A stretch of DNA of 64,000 nucleotides from JBGTFE01 sp036403235 (GCA_036403235.1 DASWRI010000048.1:62001-126000); one strand, 5' to 3'. Shown: positions 25,616-34,343, counted from the stretch's first letter. Program-made: numbers and translations. The notes: a model not told the origin generated them from the letters alone.

Positions 25616-25761
25616 ACCACAGAGGCACAGAGAACACAGAGAATTTTAAGAATAATTAACCGCCGATAAATACGAATAAACGCAGATTGTTTTTAATTTA
25701 TCTGCGTTTATCCGCTTTCATTAGCGGTTTCTTTTTCTCTGTGCCTCCGTGTCTCTGTAGT
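25616..25761. repeat. Nested two-family inverted repeat (R10)
   Basis: Outer arms are CACAGAG words (ACCACAGAGGCACAGAGAA from 25616; complementary CTCTGTGCCTC and TCTCTGTAGT ending at 25761). Inside, AACCGC...ATAAACGCAGA faces TCTGCGTTTAT...GCGGTT, perfect over 11 bp. Two word families are nested in one element, as in R4 and R20. Confidence 0.75.
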
Positions 25762-25769
25762 GAATTTTC

Positions 25770-26336
25770 TTATTTGAATTCGCAGAAAACGCGGTTGGTC
25801 ATCGAATCATTGGTTTCGATAAAGCCGATTCCGAATTTTGTTTCGCGGCTTTCTATCTCGTTCGGATTTTTTCCGTTTGTGACTGTCCGGTCGACGAAAA
25901 CGCCTTCAAACTTCAATGTCTGCCCGTTTTCGTAAACTTTTGTGGCGGTCAGGAGCGCGCCTTCGATGCGGGCGTCGCGGAGCGTAAATTTTCGGATTCT
26001 TTGTTTGTCGAAATTTGAATTTTCAAAATACATATCCGTCCCGCTGCCTTCGATTCTGCCGCCCGAAATGCTCAAATCGAGACGATAATTTCCGTCTCCG
26101 GAGACGTAGCTGCCGGCGTATTCGGCCGCATTATTTTTGATGACGGCTTCATTTTTGATATCGATATAAACTTCGACGACAAAATTTCCTTTCTCCTTTT
26201 TCTTGTATTTCGTCTTGCCGAGCGCGGCGACCAAATCCTGAGTTTTCTGCGCCGGAGCAGAAGTTTGAGCAAAAATGTTATCCGAGACGTACAGGGAAAG
26301 CACCGCAAACAAAACGATAAATAAAATTCGTGACAT
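25770..26336 (-). CDS. Secreted protein of unknown function
   Basis: A 188-residue protein with signal peptide MSRILFIVLFAVLSLYVSDNIFAQ. The mature part is mostly beta strands (VVEVYIDIKNEAVI, YRLDLSISGGRIEGSG, RKFTLRDARIEGALLTATKVYE), suggesting a lipocalin- or barrel-like sandwich. No family recognised. It is preceded by AAAGGAG (8-9 nt before the ATG). Convergent partners are absent; R10 follows its stop. Confidence 0.6.
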   Translation of the reverse strand: MSRILFIVLFAVLSLYVSDNIFAQTSAPAQKTQDLVAALGKTKYKKKEKGNFVVEVYIDIKNEAVIKNNAAEYAGSYVSGDGNYRLDLSISGGRIEGSGTDMYFENSNFDKQRIRKFTLRDARIEGALLTATKVYENGQTLKFEGVFVDRTVTNGKNPNEIESRETKFGIGFIETNDSMTNRVFCEFK

Positions 26337-26458
26337 AAATTTCTCCTTTTGAAAGATGAGTTTCTAAAATAAAAACACCGCGCGTTTTCATTTTATGACA
26401 GAAATTATCTGTGTTATATTAATTGCGAAAAAAATCACTCCTCCGCAATACAATTACA

Positions 26459-27856
26459 ATGAAAAAAATTCTGCACAGTCTTATATTATTTTCGCTGGTT
26501 TTCTGTTCGGCCGGCGCGGCTTTCGGTCAAAAGGAATCGGTCGACACGATACGCAATCGAGGGATTGAGATGTTGACGGAAGTCAAGGAAATGGTCGAAG
26601 AAAAATATTACGACCCGACGTTTCGCGGCATCGATTTGGAAAAAAACTTCAGGGCGGCGCGCGAAGAAATCAAAAAGGCCGAGCGAAACGGCCACGTTTA
26701 CTCGATTATCGCGCAGTTTCTGCTCGACTTTAACGATTCTCATTTGTTTTTTCTGCCGCCCGACCATACGCTTTCGGTCGATTACGGCTTTCGCATGAAA
26801 ATGATTGGCGACAGCTGCTACATCAGCGCCGTCAAAAAAGGAAGCGACGCGGAAAAACAGGGCGTTAAAATCGGCGATTTGGTTTATTCGCTCGAAACGT
26901 TTGAGCCGACGCGCGAAAGCTTATGGAAATTGCAATATTTTTATTACGCTTTAAGCCCGCAGCCCGCGATTCGTCTCGTTCTGCAAAATCCGGACAAATC
27001 TCTGCGCCCGGCGACCGTTCAGGCAACGATAAAAACGCAGAAAGAGCTTGAGAAGGAATTTAAGGAAAGACAAAAAAAGTTGAAGGACGCCAAAGAAAAA
27101 GACGACAAAAAGGACGATAAAAAGGACGATAAAAAAGAGCCGAGCGCGTTCTACAAATGCCGCGAGGCCGACGCCGATTTGATTGCCTGCAATTTGAGAA
27201 CGTTTGTCGCGCCGGAAAAGGAAATCGACAAAATGATGAGCGAAGTCGGCGAGCACAAATCGATGATTCTCGATTTGCGCGGCAACGGCGGCGGCTACGT
27301 CGTGACGATGAAGCGCCTGCTCGGCTACTTTTTTGAAAAAGACGTCAAGGTCGGCACCGAGAAAATGCGGAAAACGAGCAAGGATGAAATCGCCAAAACG
27401 CTCGGCGACAAAATTTTCAAAGGCAAATTAATCGTTTTGATTGACAGCAATTCGGGTTCGGCTTCGGAAGTTTTTTCGAGAGTGATTCAGCTCGAAAAGC
27501 GCGGCACGATTGTCGGCGACCGGAGCGCCGGCGCGGTCATGACGGCCATTCGCGGCTATAATTTATACGAGCGCCCGACCGCCACTTTTAATGCGTCGAA
27601 CGTGACGCCCTACGGCATCAGCATCACGGTCGCCGATTTGATTATGAGCGACGGCAAAAGCCTGGAATTTACCGGCGTCAAACCGGACATTTTAATTCTC
27701 GCCAGCGGCGAAGACCTTTTCAAAAAACGCGACGTCGCGCTCGCCCGTGCCGCCGAAACGCTCGGCTTTACGCTCAGTTCGGACGCCGCCGGAAAGTTTT
27801 TCACCGACGAGCTCCCGACCGAAATAGAAGCGCCGGCCGAGACGGAAGACAATTAA
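26459..27856 (+). CDS. S41-family C-terminal processing peptidase
   Basis: A 465-residue exported protease starting at MKKILHSLILFSLVF (signal peptide, GQ cleavage). A PDZ-like domain spans about 120-200 (KQGVKIGDLVYSLE). A charged low-complexity insert of DDKK repeats (27085-27145) follows. The catalytic domain carries MILDLRGNGGGYV and the serine in DSNSGSASEVFSRV; the usual Lys position is in GDRSAGAVM without a clear Lys, closer to the tricorn-like branch. It would cleave periplasmic substrates at C-termini. No Shine-Dalgarno is evident. Confidence 0.85.
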   Translation: MKKILHSLILFSLVFCSAGAAFGQKESVDTIRNRGIEMLTEVKEMVEEKYYDPTFRGIDLEKNFRAAREEIKKAERNGHVYSIIAQFLLDFNDSHLFFLPPDHTLSVDYGFRMKMIGDSCYISAVKKGSDAEKQGVKIGDLVYSLETFEPTRESLWKLQYFYYALSPQPAIRLVLQNPDKSLRPATVQATIKTQKELEKEFKERQKKLKDAKEKDDKKDDKKDDKKEPSAFYKCREADADLIACNLRTFVAPEKEIDKMMSEVGEHKSMILDLRGNGGGYVVTMKRLLGYFFEKDVKVGTEKMRKTSKDEIAKTLGDKIFKGKLIVLIDSNSGSASEVFSRVIQLEKRGTIVGDRSAGAVMTAIRGYNLYERPTATFNASNVTPYGISITVADLIMSDGKSLEFTGVKPDILILASGEDLFKKRDVALARAAETLGFTLSSDAAGKFFTDELPTEIEAPAETEDN

Positions 27857-27858
27857 TT

Positions 27859-27917
27859 TAGTGAATAGTGAATAGTAGAAGAAATTTTTTCCAAAATTAT
27901 CCACTTTTCACTTCTTA
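27859..27917. repeat. Inverted repeat, AGTGAAN heptamer family (R11)
   Basis: AGTGAATAGTGAATAGT on the left against a right arm complementary to AGTGAAAAGTGGATAAT; 13 of 17 positions match. It lies between the convergent S41 and DUF2156 genes and overlaps the last DUF2156 codons. Confidence 0.65.
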
Positions 27918-29017
27918 CCCATTATCCATTTCGCCTCCGTTTTTATCGCGCGCCAGAGCCCGCCGGTGACTAATTTGACGGGCGCGTTTCCGCTGAACGC
28001 CGAGGCGATGGCGTAGAGCGTGCGAAACGAAAGTCGCGGCTCGTTGGAGATGGCGAAAACCGGCTCCCATGCTTCGGGGCGAAGCTTTGCCTTAAACGCG
28101 TCTAACCCGTCGAAATTATAAAAACGCCGGCCGTGCAGACGCATCCACCCGAGCAGAAATCGCAGCCACAGAGGATTTTCAAACGGCTTGACGTCGGCGC
28201 GTTTTGAAAGCGGCGAAAGCCCGAGCGTCGCGTAATCGCAATTGCTTTCGGCGAGCGCGCGCATGGCCGTGTCAATCATCAATTCGACCGTCCCGTTCGG
28301 CGAGCCGGGGCGATGAACGAACTGCTCGAAAAGCCAGCCGTTGCGCCTCGTCACGGGCGAGAGCACGACGAACCCGGCGACTTCTCCGGCGCGCTCGGCG
28401 ACAAATATGCGGCGGTCGAAAAGCCGTCCGAGCGTGTCCGGCTCGACCAGAAAATGAAGCGGCGGCAAGCCCTTCGACGCCAGCCATTCGCCGAGTACCG
28501 CCGCGAGCGACGGATGTTGGCGCGCCTTTTCGTTTGACCATTCCGCGACCGTGACGCCTTTGTTGCGCGCGCGATTTAGCTGCGCCCGCAAAGATTTGTG
28601 TCCGTCCACGAGCGCCGCCCAGTTGCGCGGCTGCCAGACGGGCTGCGCGCCGAGCAGAAATTTCGCGTGCGCGGGCGAATTCGTATAAATTGATTCGAGC
28701 CGCGCTTCGGCGCAGAAATAGCAGACTTTTTCTTTTGCGACCGCCGCGTCACGTTCAAATTCCTCGATAACCGCCTGCAAATTTTCCTTCGCGCAGACCG
28801 GCGCGCCCGCCACCACGCGCACGCCCGCCGCCGCCGCAAACCCGGCGACCGCATCGACGCCGGCCGCAAACCAGCGCTTAATGCCCGGATTCAAAATCTG
28901 ATACGAGGTCGAATTCCAGCCGTATTTGAGAATAATCGCGCGCGCCCGCCGAATCGCCGGGGATTCTTCGAGCGTCTTATCAACGACTTTTTGAGGAATT
29001 TCGCTTTCCGTTTTCAT
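27908..29017 (-). CDS. DUF2156 (MprF C-terminal-like) aminoacyltransferase-fold protein
   Basis: A 369-residue soluble protein with the two-GNAT-domain fold of the MprF catalytic part. Marks are LKYGWNSTSYQILNPGIKRWF near residue 30, NRARNKGVTVAEW, and YATLGLSPLSKR...YNFDGLDAFKAKLRPEAWEP near 265-325. MprF transfers Lys or Ala from tRNA to phosphatidylglycerol and carries a membrane flippase; none is present here, so this is a free-standing version of unknown substrate. Confidence 0.8.
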   Translation of the reverse strand: MKTESEIPQKVVDKTLEESPAIRRARAIILKYGWNSTSYQILNPGIKRWFAAGVDAVAGFAAAAGVRVVAGAPVCAKENLQAVIEEFERDAAVAKEKVCYFCAEARLESIYTNSPAHAKFLLGAQPVWQPRNWAALVDGHKSLRAQLNRARNKGVTVAEWSNEKARQHPSLAAVLGEWLASKGLPPLHFLVEPDTLGRLFDRRIFVAERAGEVAGFVVLSPVTRRNGWLFEQFVHRPGSPNGTVELMIDTAMRALAESNCDYATLGLSPLSKRADVKPFENPLWLRFLLGWMRLHGRRFYNFDGLDAFKAKLRPEAWEPVFAISNEPRLSFRTLYAIASAFSGNAPVKLVTGGLWRAIKTEAKWIMGKK

Positions 29018-29344
29018 CGCCTGTTATTTCTCCATCCGAGCATTTATTTAGTTTAATCGACCGAAACAAAGATATTCCACTTTTTTGTTCGTTATCCGGC
29101 GCTTTTCAAAAAATCTTGACAAAACCGCGCGCTTAAACTAACTTATCCTTGAAATTCCAAAAATATAAAAATCTCGAATTTTCCCGGAAAGTCTTCGTAT
29201 TGCCGAAAATCGCCCATAATTTTTCTTCGAGTTAAAAAATTTTGGCACTGGTAATCTCCAAAACAAGCTTATCCGCATCAGGTTAATTCAGATAATTTTG
29301 GTTTATAAAAATTAAAAACACCGGATTAAAAGGAGAAATACAAA
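29018..29344. other. Intergenic region upstream of PLD-like gene
   Basis: About 330 bp, AT-rich. A TTGACA at 29116-29121 has only a poor -10 (TAACTT) at 17 bp. AAAGGAG just before 29345 is the PLD gene ribosome-binding site. Nothing else recognised. Confidence 0.45.
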
Positions 29345-31033
29345 ATGCGCCAACCAGCAAAATCAGCCAACGGCCTAGAAGTTTTAGCGGTTTCGGGAAC
29401 ACACGTGATAACTCTCGGAATGAATATGCCGGAGAGCGAAAAAAACGGCCTGCACGGTTTTTCGATAGAGCGAAAAGACCATTTTTCGGATAAAACCGAC
29501 TGGCTCGAAGGCCTGAAAGTTTTTCCGAGCGTAGAAGCCGCTTCGAACGCGGCGGCAAGTCATACGAGCGAGAAGCATCCGATACAGGATTTCTTCTGGA
29601 GCGATTTTACGGTTCGTCCGGGCAGAAAATATACATACACGATTCATGCCCGCAAAGGAACGCCGCAAAATCTGGTGACCGCCGACCAGGTTGCCATCGA
29701 CATCGATACCGAAGACTACAGCAAATCGCATAAACATTCGATTTATTTTAATCGCGGCGTCGCCGGTTCGCAGGCGTTCGTCAAAAAATTCGGAACTGAA
29801 AAATTCAGTAAGATTGCCGAGGAAAAAATATGGGTTTGGGAATGGCTCAGCCGCGGCCTGCGCGAAGCCCTGACCGATTATCTGAACGAGGCAACGGACA
29901 AAACTTACAGCATCCGCGCGGCGATTTACGAATTTCAGTTCGAGCCGATTTTGACCGAGCTCTTCAACGCCGCGAAGAAAAGAGGCGTCGATGTCAAAAT
30001 CATCTACGATTCGATGCCCGACACGCCGAATAAAAAGCATCCGGACAAGCCGATAATAAACAAGACCAGAGATGACAACAACACGGCAATCAAAAATACA
30101 GGAATCGGAGATTTGGTCATCAAACGCACGAGATGCGGCGATATTCCGCATAACAAGTTTTTTATAATCCTCAGGGATAATGTGCCGGTTGCCGTCTGGA
30201 CGGGCTCGACCAATATCACGACCGGCGGCATTCACGGCCATTCAAACGTCGGGCACCTCGTTCGCGACAAAGCCATCGCGAAAAAATATATGGATTACTG
30301 GGAATTTCTCAAAGACGACCCGGACGTCGCCGCGATGCGCGGAAATTGTCTGGGAATAACGGCTGATTTTTCCATCAAAAACAAACTGGACGACAATTTT
30401 ACCGAGGTCGTTTTCAGCCCGAGACAAAAAGACGCGATGCTCAACTGGTATGCAGGGCTTTCAAACGCCAGCCAGAAACCCGTCTTTCTGACCGTGCCGT
30501 TCGGTCTCGACACGCGTTTTGAAACAGTTCTCAAGAACAACGATTCGAGACTTTTCTACGTCATCAGCGACAAGGCCGATAAAGGTTTGCTCGTCCCGGA
30601 AGTGGCGGGCAAAAGCCTCAACCGCATCGCTCACGGCGGAATGCTCGACAAGGGTAACGCGCTGCTCGGCTGGATGAAGGAAAGACTGACCGGCTTAAAC
30701 AAAATCAACTACCTGCACACCAAGTATCTGCTAATCGACCCGCTCGGCAGCTCGCCTCTGGTCATTTCCGGCTCGGCCAATTTCAGCAAAAACTCGACCG
30801 TCAACAACGACGAAAATATGCTGATTATCAAAGGCGACAAACGCGTCGCGGATATTTACTTCGGCGAATTTCTGCGCATCTTCCGTCATTTCTATTTTCG
30901 AAGTCTGGTCAAGGACGCCGCCGGCGGAAACCTCGACCGTATGGCGCTCGACGAAACGGCGACGTGGGCGGATAAATTCTACAATCAAGCCTCGCCCCAC
31001 TTCGCCGAAAGACTTTACTTCAGCGGCAATTAA
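29345..31033 (+). CDS. Phospholipase D-like protein with two HKD-type motifs
   Basis: A 562-residue protein without a signal peptide. Residues 1-120 form a beta-rich domain. The first PLD half has IPHNKFFIILRDN...WTGSTN, in which the Asp of HxKxxxxD is Leu. The second has LHTKYLLIDPLGSSPLVISGSANFSKNS, complete. PLD-superfamily enzymes cut phosphodiesters (lipids or nucleic acids) via a His pair, and both His/Lys pairs are kept. The cytoplasmic location and the second-half context leave a nuclease as likely as a lipase. AAAGGAG precedes the start. It is monocistronic. Confidence 0.78.
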   Translation: MRQPAKSANGLEVLAVSGTHVITLGMNMPESEKNGLHGFSIERKDHFSDKTDWLEGLKVFPSVEAASNAAASHTSEKHPIQDFFWSDFTVRPGRKYTYTIHARKGTPQNLVTADQVAIDIDTEDYSKSHKHSIYFNRGVAGSQAFVKKFGTEKFSKIAEEKIWVWEWLSRGLREALTDYLNEATDKTYSIRAAIYEFQFEPILTELFNAAKKRGVDVKIIYDSMPDTPNKKHPDKPIINKTRDDNNTAIKNTGIGDLVIKRTRCGDIPHNKFFIILRDNVPVAVWTGSTNITTGGIHGHSNVGHLVRDKAIAKKYMDYWEFLKDDPDVAAMRGNCLGITADFSIKNKLDDNFTEVVFSPRQKDAMLNWYAGLSNASQKPVFLTVPFGLDTRFETVLKNNDSRLFYVISDKADKGLLVPEVAGKSLNRIAHGGMLDKGNALLGWMKERLTGLNKINYLHTKYLLIDPLGSSPLVISGSANFSKNSTVNNDENMLIIKGDKRVADIYFGEFLRIFRHFYFRSLVKDAAGGNLDRMALDETATWADKFYNQASPHFAERLYFSGN

Positions 31034-31048
31034 TCGAAAAAACGAGAT

Positions 31049-31080
31049 GTGAGAAGCGAGCTACAAGCCTCGCTTCTCAC
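31049..31080 (+). terminator. Perfect hairpin after the PLD-like gene (R24)
   Basis: GTGAGAAGCGAG (31049-31060) and its exact complement (31069-31080), 12 bp with an 8-nt loop. Flanking sequence keeps a 7-nt rhythm (ACGAGAT, GTGAGAA, GCGAGCT). There is no long U-tract, so it may be a word-family element rather than a strict terminator. Confidence 0.6.
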
Positions 31081-31091
31081 TCGATTTCTTG

Positions 31092-31238
31092 ACTGAAGTT
31101 TAACTTTTGACCGCTGAAAATATTCTTGAGACAGCGGAGATTATTCTCGCGCCCATAGCGTGTAAACTCATGTCCGCTAGAAATATTCTTGCGACCGCCG
31201 AATATTTTCTACCGCGTGCCGAAATTATTTTTTGACTG
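31092..31238. repeat. Degenerate 21-bp tandem array, seven units
   Basis: Consecutive 21-mers starting at 31092, 31113, 31134, 31155, 31176, 31197 and 31218. Several match a core GCNGAAAATATTCTTGNGAC (e.g. 31113 and 31176 differ at few positions). The phase is kept exactly through all units. The last unit runs into the 3' end of the next gene. A second array with the same period is at 47311-47498. Confidence 0.7.
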
Positions 31239-32133
31239 CGACGGTTGTTTGTTCGAGCGGTTTTTGTTCGGGTAATAAGTTATAGACGGCTTCGAGCATC
31301 TGGCGCTGGCGGATTGAGCCGGTGACGGTGTCGGCTTCGAGGCAGATGTAGGGGATTGACGAGAGGGCCGAATAGACGCTCATTGAGCCGTCGTCGATGG
31401 TGCATTGTTTTGACTGGAGTTTTGACGCGCTCTTTTGGACGACGACGTTAAAGCCTTTTGCGGCGAAATAGCCGATTTGGGCGGTGGTCGAGAGAAAGAC
31501 GAAATTGTCGGCGTCGGTTTCGGTGTTCGAGAGAAAAACGCCGTCGGCCTGTTCTTCGAACGCGCCGTCGGAGAGAATCAGAGGGTTCGCGTTTTTGATA
31601 AAGGCGACGGCCGTCAAATTGTTTGTTTTGGCGGTGTCGGCTTTGGCGTCAACGTCCGTGTTGTTGTGAACGGCGACGATAAAGCGCTCGTTTTCGCGCA
31701 AAGATTTGCCGTCGGCGGCGAAAAGAAGTTTGAGAAGGCTTTCGGCGAAAGCTTTGACAGCATCGGCAATTTCGGGCGCGACGTTGCAGGCGCGGCCGTT
31801 GTCGGTATAGATGCGGTTCGGGTCGATGGTGTAAGTTTTGCCTTTGAGCTGGAATTTCAGAAAGCGCATCGCGTTTCCTTTTTCGTCGAAAGATTCGATT
31901 TCGACCAGACGCCCGCCATTTCGCTCGACGTATTCGCGCGCCAGCGTGCGCGCAATCTGCTCGTTGTGATGCGGCGCGAAGAATGTAACGCTCGCGCCCT
32001 GATTTTCGTAAACGTTGACTTTGACGATTGATTCGCCGAGCGGCAGATTGACAACCGTCTTCTGCGCGGCCGCGTTTGCCGCCAGAACGGAGGTCAAAAA
32101 AATTGTGATAAATAAAAGCGCCCGTCTCATCAT
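31225..32133 (-). CDS. Secreted protein with HHNE motif, unknown function
   Basis: A 302-residue protein with signal peptide (MMRRALLFITIFLTSVLAANAAAQ). An early strand is followed by VTFFAPHHNEQIARTLAREY, then GKTYTIDPNRIYTDNGR, and RFIVAVHNNTDVD near residue 155. An HxxE with a distant His and an Arg-containing loop is reminiscent of M14-type or N-formylglutamate-amidohydrolase-like zinc hydrolases. That link is inference only. Its last codons lie within the 21-bp array. Confidence 0.55.
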   Translation of the reverse strand: MMRRALLFITIFLTSVLAANAAAQKTVVNLPLGESIVKVNVYENQGASVTFFAPHHNEQIARTLAREYVERNGGRLVEIESFDEKGNAMRFLKFQLKGKTYTIDPNRIYTDNGRACNVAPEIADAVKAFAESLLKLLFAADGKSLRENERFIVAVHNNTDVDAKADTAKTNNLTAVAFIKNANPLILSDGAFEEQADGVFLSNTETDADNFVFLSTTAQIGYFAAKGFNVVVQKSASKLQSKQCTIDDGSMSVYSALSSIPYICLEADTVTGSIRQRQMLEAVYNLLPEQKPLEQTTVAVKK

Positions 32134-32241
32134 ATTTCCTCTTTCGATATCTATGACCGATATTTAACGCGCATTTTTGCCTTGAAACGTTTCAGGCGGG
32201 AAACTTTTTGCGGATTCGCCGCGTAAAATTCGAAGAAATTA

Positions 32242-32323
32242 ACCACAGAGGCGCAGAGACACAGAGAATTTTAAGAATAATTAGCCACAGATTTACACAG
32301 ATAAAAATAATTTTCTCTGTGGT
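32242..32323. repeat. Inverted repeat, CACAGAG family (R12)
   Basis: ACCACAGAGGCGCAGAGACA words on the left, TTCTCTGTGGT on the right, with an inner half-element GCCACAGATTTACACAGAT. It lies before the NTF2-like gene, which here keeps its own AAGGAG. Confidence 0.65.
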
Positions 32324-32344
32324 GAACTTTTTATAAGGAGAACG

Positions 32345-32779
32345 ATGAAAACAACTTTTATTTTATTTGCGTTTATATTCGCATTTTCGGCGTCGGCCGC
32401 GTTTGCACAGACGATGAACAAGGACGAAAAGGCGATTCGCGCGACGCTCGACGCGACGGCCGAAGGCTGGAACAAGGGCGACCTCGCGCAGTATCTTTCG
32501 GCTTATGTGCCGCAGGCGACCGAGATGCTCGCGACCGGCCCGGCGGGCGGCGTCGAGGCCATCGAGAAAACGATGAAGGAAGGTTTCTGGAAAAACGGCA
32601 AACCGGCGCAGACTTTGCGTTATGAAAACCTCGTCGTCCGTATGCTCGGCAAAAAGAACGCCCTCGTCACCGGACAATACGTTCTGACGGGTGCGGGCCG
32701 CCCCGACCGAACCGGCTGGTTTACGACCGTCTGGGCAAAAACAAAAGACGGCTGGCGAATGATTCACGACCACTCTTAA
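32345..32779 (+). CDS. Exported SnoaL-like/DUF4440 protein
   Basis: A 144-residue protein with signal peptide MKTTFILFAFIFAFSASAAFAQ. The mature domain is an NTF2-like fold: IRATLDATAEGWNKGDLAQYLSAY, ALVTGQYVLTGAGR, then WFTTVWAKTKDGWRMIHDH, the classic DUF4440 ending. Periplasmic location, function unknown. TAAGGAG sits before the start. It is followed by repeat R13. Confidence 0.75.
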   Translation: MKTTFILFAFIFAFSASAAFAQTMNKDEKAIRATLDATAEGWNKGDLAQYLSAYVPQATEMLATGPAGGVEAIEKTMKEGFWKNGKPAQTLRYENLVVRMLGKKNALVTGQYVLTGAGRPDRTGWFTTVWAKTKDGWRMIHDHS

Positions 32780-32857
32780 GAAGTGAAAAGTGATAAGTGA
32801 TAAGTGAAAAGTAAAAGACAAGAACCTGTCGCCCATCACGTATCATCTATCACTTCT
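32778..32857. repeat. Inverted repeat of AAGTGAN heptamers (R13)
   Basis: Left arm is AAGTGAA, AAGTGAT, AAGTGAT, AAGTGAA in tandem from 32781. The right arm (32831-32857) has CATCACG, TATCATC, TATCACT. About 19 of 24 facing positions are complementary. It begins at the stop codon of the preceding gene. Confidence 0.7.
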
Positions 32858-32926
32858 TCCGCTTTGTCTTCTCTATCGCGACGTTTTATGATTGAATTCT
32901 AAACTTTACGAACAAGGGAGAATTTT

Positions 32927-33532
32927 ATGGCAAAGGTAGCGATTATTTATTACAGTCAGACGGGAACGACGCACCAGCTGGCGCAGGCAATCGATGAAGG
33001 CGCGCGGGAAGCGGGCGCGGAAACGAGACTTTTGAGAGTCAGGGAAACCGCGCCGGACGAGGTCTGGCAGGGAAACGAAAAATGGAAGCAGCACCAGGAA
33101 GAAACTTCCGGTGTTAAAGAAGCGACCAACGATGATTTGGAATGGGCGGACGCGATTATCTTCGGAACGCCGACGCGCTACGGTCTGCCTTCGGCGCAGC
33201 TCAAAAACTTTATCGACCAGACCGGCGGACTCTGGGCGCGCGGCGCTCTGACAAATAAAGTCGGCTCGGCCTTTACCTCGACCGCAACCGCGCACGGCGG
33301 CCAGGAAGCGACGATTCTCGCGCTGTTTACGCCGTTTTATCACTGGAATATGATTGTCGTCGCGCCCGGCTATGCCGACCCGATTCAGTTTCAGGCGGGA
33401 AATCCCTACGGCGCTTCTTTTACGTCCGGCAACGCCGAATACGACCCGGACGAGACGGCGCTCGCGTCGGCGCGCTTTCAGGGCAAACGCGTGGCCGAAG
33501 TGACGGCACAGTTCCTCAAAGGGAAACAATAA
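32927..33532 (+). CDS. wrbA: NAD(P)H:quinone oxidoreductase, WrbA type
   Basis: A 201-residue flavodoxin-like protein. FMN-binding loops are visible: IIYYSQTGTTHQLAQA near residue 6, GTPTRYGLPSAQLKNFIDQTGGLW near 80, and TSTATAHGGQEATIL near 115. WrbA reduces quinones by two electrons with NAD(P)H and protects against oxidative stress. AGGGAG precedes the ATG. It stands alone before the yceI gene. Confidence 0.92.
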   Translation: MAKVAIIYYSQTGTTHQLAQAIDEGAREAGAETRLLRVRETAPDEVWQGNEKWKQHQEETSGVKEATNDDLEWADAIIFGTPTRYGLPSAQLKNFIDQTGGLWARGALTNKVGSAFTSTATAHGGQEATILALFTPFYHWNMIVVAPGYADPIQFQAGNPYGASFTSGNAEYDPDETALASARFQGKRVAEVTAQFLKGKQ

Positions 33533-33636
33533 TTATTTATTTGCGTATAACGATTTTCAGTTCTGCCGCATCATAGAAAAGGTTTTACTGCAAAAATACA
33601 AAATAAAGAAGATTACTTAGGAGCACTTACCGAAAA

Positions 33637-34314
33637 ATGAAAAAGATTTCTTTTCTGCTCGGCCTGTTTTTGATTGGTTTGTTTGTTTTCTCAAACCTTC
33701 CAATCGACGCGAGCAAAAACACAATTTACGAAAGATTTAAAGTCGATACGAAAAAAGACGTCGGTCCGACGGGCGCTTACAACTTCGACAAAGCACACAC
33801 CTTTATCGGCTTCCGCGTCCAGCACATGGGCTTAATCGAAGTTCCGGGCTATTTCCGCGATTTTACCGGAACGGTTAACTACGACGCGTCGGACATCAAA
33901 AAATCGACGGTCGAATTTACGGCGAAAATCGCCAGCGTCGATACGGGCGCAGGCGGGCGTAACGCACATCTGCAAAAACCGGAGTTTTTCGACGCCGCGA
34001 AGTTTCCCGAAATGAAATTCAAAAGCACGAAGATTGAGAAAAAAGGCAAGCAGTGGATGCTGACCGGAGATTTAACGATAAGAGACGTCACCAAATCCGT
34101 CACGTTTCCTTTTGAAATCGTCGGCTTTATTGCCGGAGACCGCGGAACGCGGATGGGCATGACGGCGGAAACGACCATCAATCGCCGCGAGTTTGGCGTC
34201 ACCTACGACTCGAAGCTTCCGAACGGAACGCCGGCTGTCTCGGACGATATAAAAGTTACTCTCCAGATTGAGGCGAACATGGACAATCCGGCGGCAACAA
34301 AAACCGACGAGTAA
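33637..34314 (+). CDS. YceI-family periplasmic protein
   Basis: A 225-residue protein with an N-terminal hydrophobic signal (KISFLLGLFLIGLFVFSN). The lipocalin-like YceI barrel has YNFDKAHTFIGFRVQHMGLIEVPGYF, STVEFTAKIASVDTGAGGRNAHLQKPEFFDAAKFPEM-type central block (about residues 88-125) and GDLTIRDVTKSVTFPFEI. The family binds polyisoprenoids or amphiphiles; role here unknown. TAGGAGC is upstream. Convergent with ruvB. Confidence 0.88.
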   Translation: MKKISFLLGLFLIGLFVFSNLPIDASKNTIYERFKVDTKKDVGPTGAYNFDKAHTFIGFRVQHMGLIEVPGYFRDFTGTVNYDASDIKKSTVEFTAKIASVDTGAGGRNAHLQKPEFFDAAKFPEMKFKSTKIEKKGKQWMLTGDLTIRDVTKSVTFPFEIVGFIAGDRGTRMGMTAETTINRREFGVTYDSKLPNGTPAVSDDIKVTLQIEANMDNPAATKTDE

Positions 34315-34343
34315 ATTCAGAAAAATTAAACCAACAGCTTCGC

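Noticed and set aside
25605..25770. Fluoride riboswitch before crcB
   Set aside because: The leader is occupied by repeat R10 and shows no conserved crcB riboswitch core.
26395..26420. Promoter for the S41 protease (ATGACA and TATATT)
   Set aside because: The spacer is only 14 bp.
29116..29148. TTGACA promoter for the PLD-like gene
   Set aside because: The -10 at 17 bp matches only three of six bases, so it was left as a note.
31092..31238. Reading the 31-kb array as CRISPR repeats
   Set aside because: Units are 21 bp, degenerate and without unique spacers between them, and no cas genes are nearby.
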